Below, piece after piece: positions 7,313 to 13,522 of a DNA stretch of 21,263 nucleotides. Under the pieces are notes generated by a model that worked only from the letters and a program-made list of their open reading frames with translations, searched no databases and was not told where the DNA came from. A program made the translations under genes and the position numbers. Every line of letters starts with the position of its first letter. The first letter of the stretch is position 1. This stretch comes from a virus: the IMG/VR virus record IMGVR_UViG_3300007734_000459, positions 1 to 21,263 of that record; one strand, written 5' to 3'.

Positions 7313-7665
7313 TAAATTTCCTCTTTGTGTAAGTTGTTAATTGTTTCAAAACCTTTAAAACTTCTGCTTGACCAATGTGCATCACCCATTTGATTCCAAA
7401 ATGAAATTAACTCTGGAACTTTTAAAATTTCATTTAAAATCATGTCTTGAGTTATGTTTTTCTTTTCCAAAACACAATGAATTATTTCCATATAAATCCA
7501 CATTGCTTGATCTTTAGAATCACCAATTTCAAACGATGAAAAACACGCCCCTCCTGTAAATCGACAAGACTTTAATTCAGGAGTTTCACCGCCTTTAATT
7601 GTGTAGTCGCATATAAAAAATTTGCCGTCATCCCAATAAGTAGCTGCATTTTTTAATTCAATCAT
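7312..7665 (-). CDS. AT-rich hypothetical protein, 117 aa
   Basis: Not recognised. A soluble, acidic protein with a beta-like N-terminus (GKFFICDYTIKGG), a small-residue block FTGGACFSSFEIG (about 37-49) and a helical middle with many I, L, N and K. It is much more AT-rich than the genes on both sides, yet is joined to them by ATGA (upstream) and TAATG (downstream) overlaps. Position between the annealing protein and the SSB-like protein suggests a recombination or replication accessory role, by context only. Confidence 0.7.
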   Translation of the reverse strand: MIELKNAATYWDDGKFFICDYTIKGGETPELKSCRFTGGACFSSFEIGDSKDQAMWIYMEIIHCVLEKKNITQDMILNEILKVPELISFWNQMGDAHWSSRSFKGFETINNLHKEEI

Positions 7666-8429
7666 TTCTTACTCGCTTTCTTTTCTGCAATTTTGCTGTG
7701 ACCAGTCGCAACCTTTGCGACAAGTCGATCCCGAACATCCTCTTGCGAGGTGCTTCCCTTTTCCGCTGCGGCTCGCGCCGACGCGGCTGAAATCTTGTGA
7801 CCCAACTGACTTGCTAGATCGCTGACTTGCCCGGCAAGACCGTCGATCTGCTCGTCGAGCACTGACTGCTTTAACATCGCCATCACGCTGCTCGACCCAC
7901 TGCTCGCAATCGTCGCCGCTGGCAATGCAAAGCCGTGCTCGTTCCTATTCGGAGTAGCAGGCAACGCCACGGCCTCAATCGGCATCTCCTCTGCGGGTGT
8001 CGCTTCAATCTTCAGCAAGTGCGGAATGATTGCGCAAGGCGAGTGCCGATACGCACGACCTGTAGCCCGAGTGATGGCCATCGACCGCACCGAGAATGCG
8101 GCACGACCCCACGGCGCACGCTCCGCGCTCGACGCAATCGCCGAGCCACGGCTGACCGTCTCGCCTGTGTCAATGCGCACGATGGCTACGACAGCCATGT
8201 ACTCGACAGATCCGTCATCTGTCTCTTGCTTTGTGACCTCTAGTTCCGTGCTAGTAAAATTAAAGGCCCACGCCACGGATTGCCACCAAGACACGGTCGG
8301 GTACTCGCGCTGTGATATTTTTACAATCAGATGTGAGACTGTCGCTGCAATCTCTTTCGCAATCGCCTTTGCCCTCTGCATCTGCGCAAGCGGCGTCGGC
8401 TGATCTGTGATTACGATTTCCTGTGTCAT
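7662..8429 (-). CDS. Predicted single-strand annealing-type recombination protein
   Basis: A 255-residue protein. Diagnostic features are PTVSWWQSVAWAF (about 45-57), then AFSVRSMAITRATGRAYR (about 111-128) and IEATPAEEMP (about 140-149). The SMAxTRAT...RA...EATPAEEMP pattern is one I associate with phage proteins found beside RecE-type exonucleases and considered annealing (Erf/RecT-like) proteins. The C-terminal 100 residues are Ala/Ser-rich and probably disordered, ending in a Lys-rich tail. It directly follows the exonuclease gene with an ATGA overlap, the usual exonuclease-annealase order. The start at 8429 is chosen for that overlap. The exact family remains uncertain. Confidence 0.65.
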   Translation of the reverse strand: MTQEIVITDQPTPLAQMQRAKAIAKEIAATVSHLIVKISQREYPTVSWWQSVAWAFNFTSTELEVTKQETDDGSVEYMAVVAIVRIDTGETVSRGSAIASSAERAPWGRAAFSVRSMAITRATGRAYRHSPCAIIPHLLKIEATPAEEMPIEAVALPATPNRNEHGFALPAATIASSGSSSVMAMLKQSVLDEQIDGLAGQVSDLASQLGHKISAASARAAAEKGSTSQEDVRDRLVAKVATGHSKIAEKKASKK

Positions 8430-9271
8430 AGTTGCTCCTGTAATTTCTTCATCGCCCACGCTGGCAACCCGATGTCGACGACATCGTCCTGCGGCCATCC
8501 CGGGTACTTGTTCTCAGCGACACATTTCCACCACAGTTTCTGCAACTCGGGGAGTCGCTCGCTGTAGCAGTCCATGACTTCGTCGCTCATTCGGTAGACC
8601 GCAGTTCCAAATGGAGCCACGGACTCAACAACTAAAAACACGAACGAGAAATCGTCGGGCAACATGCGACCTGACGATTCCATTGCGGATCTCAGGACGG
8701 CCCGATACCAGGCTGCTTGCATTCCATAGCCAAAGTTGGCAATGCTCTTTTCAAAATCGCAGGCAAGGTCGCGTGTACTTTTGAGGTCACACACCATCCC
8801 ATGTCCGTTCCATGCGTCGAGCCGAGCCTTGGCGGGATAGCCGCCTATCTCGCCGAACACGCTGACCTCACGCTTCTTACAAGAACTTAGGCAATGCTTG
8901 ATGCGCCAATCCCGATTGCACGCGGCGATCATGCCGTCGACTTGTTGCGCCTGATCTGGCGTGATGATGCACCTTCCCTCGTTTAATGCGGCGAATGTGG
9001 CGTACTCCTCCTTGCCTGCTTTCGTGCGCTTGTCAACATCGGGACTCACGACCGCCTGCGCTAGATCATTCTCAGGCTCGAGCATGGCCGCGTGCAAAGC
9101 AGAACCCACTGCAAGCGCAGCAGATGACATCGGAGTTTCCATCATCTCCTTTGCGTGCATCGGTGTTGTGCTTTGCAACTTGCGACCGAGTGACGACCCG
9201 ACAGCGTCATCGCTGTGATACGCCTGCGCGGGCAAACTTTCGACGATGCAATTTCGTAGGTGCATTGTCAT
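8426..9271 (-). CDS. RecE-like (exonuclease VIII) PD-(D/E)XK exonuclease
   Basis: A 281-residue nuclease. Motifs in order: VGSALHAAM (about 55-63, the helix with the metal-near His), Glu of REVSVFGE (about 134-141), AKARLDAW (about 147-154, catalytic Asp), CDLKST (161-166, the D/E-x-K pair) and YGMQAAWYRA (about 182-191, the Gln motif of RecB/RecE-family nucleases). It would resect double-stranded ends to give ssDNA for the annealing protein encoded next. The start at 9271 gives an ATGA overlap with the previous gene; a longer frame upstream is Arg/Ala-rich shadow. Confidence 0.85.
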   Translation of the reverse strand: MTMHLRNCIVESLPAQAYHSDDAVGSSLGRKLQSTTPMHAKEMMETPMSSAALAVGSALHAAMLEPENDLAQAVVSPDVDKRTKAGKEEYATFAALNEGRCIITPDQAQQVDGMIAACNRDWRIKHCLSSCKKREVSVFGEIGGYPAKARLDAWNGHGMVCDLKSTRDLACDFEKSIANFGYGMQAAWYRAVLRSAMESSGRMLPDDFSFVFLVVESVAPFGTAVYRMSDEVMDCYSERLPELQKLWWKCVAENKYPGWPQDDVVDIGLPAWAMKKLQEQL

Positions 9272-9663
9272 GCTGCACCTCGCATCTGTCGCCACGCCAA
9301 GACGGCGCGTTGCATCAGCGATGATTTCTGCACTTCGCTTACAAGGTCGCGCTCGAGGATCTCGCGCACCATGTCGCCCTGCCCGAGCGAGACCAGCGGG
9401 ATCTCCGTCGGTCTGTCGCCCTGCAATATCCGCTCGCATGCGGTCATCACGCTTGACGGATCAGCCTCGGCGACAGGATCAAGAAGTCTGATCACATCGC
9501 CTAGACGGCTTGCGATCACGAGTTGAATCGCCATCGCTCCGTGTCGGAGTTGCTTCGCCTCGGCTGGCTTTGTCGCTTCGATCCTCGCGGCCAATCCGCG
9601 AAGCCGATCCATTGCCAGAATTACATCTTCCGCCCTGTCTCCCCAAGTTGAATCCTTGCTCAT
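9268..9663 (-). CDS. Hypothetical helical protein, 131 aa, overlapping the integrase tail
   Basis: A helical, charged protein with heptad-like segments (VILAMDRLRGLAARIEA and LVIASRLGDVIRLL), ending in SSLMQRAVLAWRQMRGAA. Family not recognised. A good ribosome site (AAGGA about seven bases upstream) supports the start at 9663. The first 185 bases also encode the end of the integrase in another frame; residue composition here looks like a normal protein, while the integrase frame over the same bases is Arg/Ser-rich, so this frame is probably the selected one. It ends in ATGA with the exonuclease start and is probably an accessory gene of the recombination cassette. Confidence 0.75.
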   Translation of the reverse strand: MSKDSTWGDRAEDVILAMDRLRGLAARIEATKPAEAKQLRHGAMAIQLVIASRLGDVIRLLDPVAEADPSSVMTACERILQGDRPTEIPLVSLGQGDMVREILERDLVSEVQKSSLMQRAVLAWRQMRGAA

Positions 9664-10789
9664 TCTGCATCCTTATCTGACTGACCAGTTGGTCAATCGA
9701 GTGGATCAGACGGTCAATCGGGCTTGCGTTACAAATCCCGCCAACCCGATTTGCGTCTGATTGCAGTTGATGAGAGTCCCCACGAGGGTTCAAGTGTTCA
9801 AGCCCGAAGCCCCCGCGAGGACACTCATCGACTGCATTGTTGTTAGTAGAGGGCTTGAACACGGGCGTATCAGAACATGGGTCTTTTGCTTTGTCAAGGG
9901 CTTGGAGTGTGGAATCTTTCCCGATTTGTGAAATTTTTTCTATGCCTGCTTTCAGAGTGGAATCCTTGTGCCGCAAGTAGCGGTGCGTTTGATCCACGCT
10001 TTTGTGCCTGACCAACTTCTGAATCAGGTCAGCCGGCACGCCCAACTCGAACGCGCTCGTGATGAACCCGACGCGCATCCTGTGCCACTTGCCACGGCCC
10101 TCGATGCCGCAACTTTTCATGTCACGATCAAGCCCCTTCTGCGTCGGGTAATCGGTGAACACCATCTCGCTCCCGACACTTTGTCGCGATAAGTGTCGCC
10201 ACTCCCGCAGCGTCGCTACCACGCTTGCCGATATTGGGAGTGTGTCGCGCCGTCGACTCTTATCTTTTGTGACCTTGATTTCTGCACGCTCGAGATCGAT
10301 GTCATCCCACCGCTGAAAACGCCACTCACCCCAACGCATGCCAGTGCCGTTGAGCAGTCTGTACAGCACGGCTCGAGCGTTGGCGTTGTTTCGAATACGG
10401 CCGTCAGGATGCCGCGCCGCACGCTCGGCGGCGACGATCAACCTATTGACCTCGTCCTGCGTCAATGCGTCTGCGCCTACGCCAGCGCGTCCACGCGGGG
10501 CAGGGATCGACACCCACGGATTGATGTTGAGCCTGCCTTGAACGACGAGCCAACCCGCGAACTGACGGCAAATAGACATCCGATTCCTAATTGTCTGCGG
10601 TGAAAGTTTGCGGCTCATGCTCATCGCACTCAACCATGACACGCAACTTGCGGGTGTGAGATTGTCGCCAGCGTGCTCGACCCACCGCCGCGCCCATCGC
10701 CCCGCATTCTTAGAATGATGGCGGTCGTAGCCCTGTTGATCAACGAGCCACACTTCCCAAGCGAGAACCTCGTCGGTGAGTGTCAGCAT
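9479..10789 (-). CDS. Tyrosine recombinase / phage integrase with long C-terminal tail
   Basis: A 436-residue integrase. A SAM-like DNA-binding N-domain (about 1-95) precedes the catalytic domain. Catalytic residues seen: Arg in GTGMRWGEW (about 152), Lys in VTKDKSRRR (about 175-177), HRMR (236-239), His in LVRHKS (262) and the Tyr nucleophile in THRYLRH (271). The set is complete. About 165 residues follow the Tyr, far more than usual: a segment with KDSTL repeats, a Gly/Pro/Asn-rich part overlying strong inverted repeats, and an Arg/Ser-rich end overlapping the next gene. The start at 10789 is chosen to fit the integrase N-domain; the ribosome site is poor. This gene marks the phage as temperate and divides the late from the early genes. 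Confidence 0.92.
   Translation of the reverse strand: MLTLTDEVLAWEVWLVDQQGYDRHHSKNAGRWARRWVEHAGDNLTPASCVSWLSAMSMSRKLSPQTIRNRMSICRQFAGWLVVQGRLNINPWVSIPAPRGRAGVGADALTQDEVNRLIVAAERAARHPDGRIRNNANARAVLYRLLNGTGMRWGEWRFQRWDDIDLERAEIKVTKDKSRRRDTLPISASVVATLREWRHLSRQSVGSEMVFTDYPTQKGLDRDMKSCGIEGRGKWHRMRVGFITSAFELGVPADLIQKLVRHKSVDQTHRYLRHKDSTLKAGIEKISQIGKDSTLQALDKAKDPCSDTPVFKPSTNNNAVDECPRGGFGLEHLNPRGDSHQLQSDANRVGGICNASPIDRLIHSIDQLVSQIRMQNEQGFNLGRQGGRCNSGNGSASRIGREDRSDKASRGEATPTRSDGDSTRDRKPSRRCDQTS
9762..9862. repeat. Interleaved inverted repeats in the integrase 3' region
   Basis: Pair A: 9762-9779 with 9819-9836 (18-base arms, 16 matching). Pair B: GTGTTCAAGCCC (9794-9805) with GGGCTTGAACAC (9851-9862), perfect over 12 bases. 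The arm order is A, B, A', B', with spacers of 14, 13 and 14 bases, which is the topology of an H-type pseudoknot rather than of nested hairpins. Nearby are a TGACCA-GT-TGGTCA dyad (9682-9695) and a direct repeat GGTCAATCG (9691-9699, 9712-9720). Possible roles are attachment or arm-type sites, or a structured RNA in the integrase transcript. Confidence 0.85.
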
Positions 10790-10906
10790 CAAGGGGGAAT
10801 TGTAGGCAAGCAAACCACAAACACGAAATAAAGTGCGGAAAGTCTTTAACATTCCCCGCCATTCGGTCGAAATTTATTCGTGCTTTAGCCGCCACATTTA
10901 AGAAGT

Positions 10907-11437
10907 TTACCCGCCACTCAACTTGTGGATGATCGATTTCGCCACGCCCGCCACCGCGTCCACCGCGCTGGCGACCGTTGCGCCAGTGCCTTCGACTTTG
11001 CCCCACTTGGCGAGCGGGCACTCGACCCCTGCCAGCGTCACCTTCACGGTGAGCAGCGCACGCGGGTTGTTGCCGCAGCCGCACTTTGTGCACCAGCCCA
11101 CGCCGCCCTCATCCTTCATGCCCTTGTATTCCACAGCCCGATGTTCGCACGCCATGCAGATTGCCAGTCGCGCCGCCGCGTCGGCTTCACTTGCGGGGCC
11201 TTGCGTGGCGTGGGTCAGTTCAATGGCAGCGTATGCCAAAGCCTTTGATTTTGTTTCCGCTATTGCGGCGATGCGGGAGAGTTCGAGTTTTGATAATGGT
11301 GCAATCAATGCGCCATTGACTTGGCGGTGCGGACATTGCGCGCAAACACCTAATGATGGCTGGCCGCCGTAGTGACCAGCCGCGCAACAGCCGCCGCCGT
11401 TTATTCCGCACTGACTCCAGTGGTCGCAGGAGATCAT
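10907..11437 (-). CDS. Cysteine-rich, probably zinc-binding protein, 176 aa
   Basis: Twelve Cys are visible. The N-terminal cluster is C4, C10, C17, C18, C32 and C35 (CAQCPHR). The second cluster, CMACEHR (94-100), WCTKCGC (115-121) and ECPLAKW (139-145), resembles the treble-clef-like C-x2-C...C-x2-C-x-C...C pattern of small proteins often found at the distal end of phage tail modules. The C-terminal 25 residues are Ala/Val-rich and probably helical. The start at 11437 makes an ATGA overlap with the AT-rich Cys-rich gene upstream. It is the last gene before the integrase; 117 bases without a recognised gene separate them. A role in tail fibre or host interaction is inferred from position only. 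Confidence 0.78.
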   Translation of the reverse strand: MISCDHWSQCGINGGGCCAAGHYGGQPSLGVCAQCPHRQVNGALIAPLSKLELSRIAAIAETKSKALAYAAIELTHATQGPASEADAAARLAICMACEHRAVEYKGMKDEGGVGWCTKCGCGNNPRALLTVKVTLAGVECPLAKWGKVEGTGATVASAVDAVAGVAKSIIHKLSGG

Positions 11438-12156
11438 GATAAAACAAAAGCAACGGAAACAGTCCTATTCAGATAAAAATATGATACATACCCTGGCGGG
11501 TTACGCCCCTTATTGACATTTATTAAATTACATTGGTTATCTTGAGTAAAACCGTAATCTCCGTTAAAATCATGAATGTTATAAGCATTATATGTACAAC
11601 AAGCATCATTTGCATCATATGTAGGACAGGCGCAATCATCAAAATAACTATTTATAGTAAGTTGAATAAATGTATTGGAAAACAAATTTCCGCTAATGTC
11701 ATAACAAGTTTCATTTGTCCCAACAAAATGACATGCTGTATTTGCATTTATAACAGATGGAGTGTTAAAGCAAAATGTAGAAGTATTGGTATGGTAGTTA
11801 GGTGAAATTATTGCAAATTGCATTTCAACCACGCAAGGCCGATATAATGTTTCTATTAAATTTACTCCAAAATATATGGCAAAATAAAGTGGTCTAGATG
11901 GGTAATATGTGCCTATATTGATTAAAGATGGGCGATATACAATTCTATTTTGAACCCCATATCCATCGCCTGAGTCGTAAGTGAAACAGCATTTATATGC
12001 AGTAACAGTTTGAGCAGGCACTGTATAAGTTAAAGGATTTCCATTTATGACTAGATTTACTGTAAAAGTTTGAAAAGTCATTTGATAACTAGAGGGCAAA
12101 CAATTACAAATAGGAGTTGCACAACAGCAACATCCCGCCGCAGGCATCAAACTCAT
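11434..12156 (-). CDS. AT-rich, cysteine-rich protein of unknown function, 240 aa
   Basis: A 240-residue protein with 17 Cys, starting with MSLMPAAGCCCC and containing further pairs or near-pairs (CNC, KCC, CAC, ACC). It is rich in Asn, Tyr, Thr and Phe and poor in Lys and Glu, and has a beta-rich, extracellular look with no convincing signal peptide or membrane helix. Base composition is far more AT-rich than in both neighbours, suggesting recent acquisition. The start at 12156 gives ATGA with the lipoprotein stop; the stop overlaps the next start the same way. Position after the tail and lysis genes and before another Cys-rich gene fits a receptor-binding or virion-surface protein, but I recognise no family. 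Confidence 0.78.
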   Translation of the reverse strand: MSLMPAAGCCCCATPICNCLPSSYQMTFQTFTVNLVINGNPLTYTVPAQTVTAYKCCFTYDSGDGYGVQNRIVYRPSLINIGTYYPSRPLYFAIYFGVNLIETLYRPCVVEMQFAIISPNYHTNTSTFCFNTPSVINANTACHFVGTNETCYDISGNLFSNTFIQLTINSYFDDCACPTYDANDACCTYNAYNIHDFNGDYGFTQDNQCNLINVNKGRNPPGYVSYFYLNRTVSVAFVLS

Positions 12157-12656
12157 TTGGTCGACCTTCCCCACGCCGCCGCGAAAAGTGGATCGCTCGC
12201 TCGCTTTGCCGCCACAAATTCTCGCGCCGTTGCGGGGTCGTCACTCAGCATCTTGCCGGCTAGGTCTGCTTCGTTCTGCACGCGCCGCGGGATCCAACCG
12301 ATGGCGACGCGAATGAGCGTTCCGAGTCCTGTCTGCCATAGCAACGCCACCAGCGCGACCGCCACGACGGCTCCTAGACCCCACTGGATCAGCGTCATCC
12401 AAAATGGCACGATGTCTTTCACGCCCGAGACGGCTATGGAAATTTGGCGTGTTTCGTTCAAGATGATCTCCGCGTCGGCTTTAATAGTGACGGCTGCGGC
12501 GACAATCTCGGGTTGAGCGGAGTGCGTAATGATGAACGCACTCCGCTCAGAGATCGAGTGTGCGCTACTTGCGGCGATGCTTGCGCTGGAGGCGATCTCC
12601 TTCGTCGCTGAACAGCCCGCTGTGAGCACGGCGAGAATTATCGCTTTGTAAACCAT
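12153..12656 (-). CDS. Lipoprotein with internal membrane helix (unimolecular spanin candidate)
   Basis: A 167-residue protein. The N-terminus MVYKAIILAVLTAGC has a lipoprotein signal with lipobox LTAGC (modified Cys at 15). An Ala/Ser/Ile-rich segment of about 65 residues follows, then a strong membrane helix at about 83-108 (MTLIQWGLGAVVAVALVALL), then a charged tail of about 55 residues. A lipid anchor plus a later inner-membrane helix is the design of u-spanins, which link outer and inner membranes at lysis; the long cytoplasmic tail is unusual for them. The start at 12656 is set by the signal peptide and lies 19 bases inside the 37-aa gene; its ribosome site is weak. Other membrane protein roles are possible. 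Confidence 0.68.
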   Translation of the reverse strand: MVYKAIILAVLTAGCSATKEIASSASIAASSAHSISERSAFIITHSAQPEIVAAAVTIKADAEIILNETRQISIAVSGVKDIVPFWMTLIQWGLGAVVAVALVALLWQTGLGTLIRVAIGWIPRRVQNEADLAGKMLSDDPATAREFVAAKRASDPLFAAAWGRSTK

Positions 12657-12751
12657 GCTTTGATTTCGTTGAAACCGAAGATCGAGCCAACCAACCAACC
12701 GCCAACCACGCACAAAGCAGTCCACCACAAAGTTCCAAGTAGTGCATCCAT
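12638..12751 (-). CDS. 37-aa membrane miniprotein (holin-like candidate)
   Basis: A very short gene beginning MDALLGTLWW and ending WFTKR. Residues 3-26 form one hydrophobic segment rich in L, W, V and G, followed by a short basic end. It is supported by the best ribosome site of the region, GGAGGA six bases before ATG. A competing frame starting at the TAATG at 12765 gives a 66-residue protein with a less natural Arg/Ser-rich end; I prefer the 37-aa frame. It sits between a membrane protein and the lipoprotein and overlaps the latter, so it is probably part of the lysis or membrane cluster. Confidence 0.6.
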   Translation of the reverse strand: MDALLGTLWWTALCVVGGWLVGSIFGFNEIKAWFTKR

Positions 12752-12757
12752 GATCTG

Positions 12758-12763
12758 TCCTCC
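12758..12763 (-). promoter_or_regulatory. Strong Shine-Dalgarno deciding the 37-aa start
   Basis: GGAGGA on the minus strand, six bases upstream of ATG at 12751. It overlaps the alternative TAATG start at 12765, so ribosomes ending the 91-aa gene are placed right at this site. Confidence 0.7.
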
Positions 12764-12764
12764 A

Positions 12765-13040
12765 TTATTTGGTAATCAACTTATCTATGCGCAATGCCAA
12801 CGCGGCAATCGCTTCAGTGTGCTTTTCATCTATTGCTTGGCCGCGTATCACGGCCTTAGTTAGTTCTGATGCTGTCACCGTCAGCGACTTCGTGTCCTCT
12901 GCGATCCGTGTCAACACCGCATTCTTCTCTCCGAGCGACGAAACATAAAGACCCAAGGCGATCAGGATGCTGATGAGTTGCCCAACGAGCACAGTCGTCT
13001 GCAACGGTGTCAAGTTTTTTTGCTGTTTTACTGGAGCCAT
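12765..13040 (-). CDS. Small membrane protein with coiled-coil tail (holin candidate), 91 aa
   Basis: A 91-residue protein: short polar N-terminus, one membrane helix at about residues 13-37 (LQTTVLVGQLISILIALGLY is its core), then a heptad-patterned helical tail (LTRIAEDTKSLTVTASELTK) ending RIDKLITK. One membrane helix plus a coiled coil is seen in some single-span holins and in tail-module membrane proteins. The neighbours (37-aa miniprotein, lipoprotein) support a lysis cluster, although no endolysin is recognisable in the window. The start at 13040 gives TAATG with the preceding stop; an earlier Met lies inside the previous gene. Confidence 0.65.
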   Translation of the reverse strand: MAPVKQQKNLTPLQTTVLVGQLISILIALGLYVSSLGEKNAVLTRIAEDTKSLTVTASELTKAVIRGQAIDEKHTEAIAALALRIDKLITK

Positions 13041-13522
13041 TATGAGCACGCTCCGTCGATTGCGTTGGAGACGCAGAATGTAAAAGTCATTTTAGAATCG
13101 GCAGATCGGCTCATCAGCATCTGCACACAAGTTCCGATGGCAATTGGCTGCAATGCAAACCCTGTCGGGATGTTTGCGTGCGTGATGCCCGGGCCGTCCT
13201 TTGCCCCGCTAGTCTGTTGCAACGCCTCGACCGTGTTGTATGCGTAGATACCGCCTTGCGTCATATACGACAAATTTGAGCCGCTAATCGCCTCGAATAC
13301 ATTTGAGGCATTGAGCCACGCCGCAGACCATTCGTATCGCCATCTGCGATTAGCGATAACAATGTCGTAATTCATAATCCTTGCAATGAACACGCTCGGT
13401 CGTGCGTCCCTGTTGCCTCGGGTGTCGATCGAGGATTGCTCGTTGACCTTCTTGGCCATTGCGTTGAATCCGCGCGAAGTCAACGGCCCAAATTTGCCTG
13501 TGATATTGGGCTTGATGTTCAT
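13040..13522 (-). CDS. Putative tail-region virion protein, 160 aa
   Basis: A 160-residue protein of no family I can name. It is beta-rich with many aromatic residues (MNYDIVIANRRWRYEWSAAW at about 51-70) and ends in IDGACS. The block HANIPTGFALQPIAIGTCV (about 116-134) looks like the surface-exposed end domain of phage adsorption proteins. It follows the tape measure and one other gene, the place of distal tail proteins, and is coupled to the previous gene by TAATG (start at 13522). Assignment as virion component is by context. Confidence 0.65.
   Translation of the reverse strand: MNIKPNITGKFGPLTSRGFNAMAKKVNEQSSIDTRGNRDARPSVFIARIMNYDIVIANRRWRYEWSAAWLNASNVFEAISGSNLSYMTQGGIYAYNTVEALQQTSGAKDGPGITHANIPTGFALQPIAIGTCVQMLMSRSADSKMTFTFCVSNAIDGACS

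Noticed and set aside
10789-10852. Upstream integrase start (21 residues longer) and a TACAAT -10-like element just before 10789
   Set aside because: The extension does not fit the integrase N-domain. The TACAAT box has no acceptable -35 partner and would give a near-leaderless message; too weak to call a promoter.
12565-12765. 66-aa frame starting at the TAATG after the 91-aa gene
   Set aside because: Its first half shares the DNA of the 37-aa membrane gene, and its second half is Arg/Ser-rich and overlaps the lipoprotein signal. The 37-aa frame has the better ribosome site. Not fully excluded.
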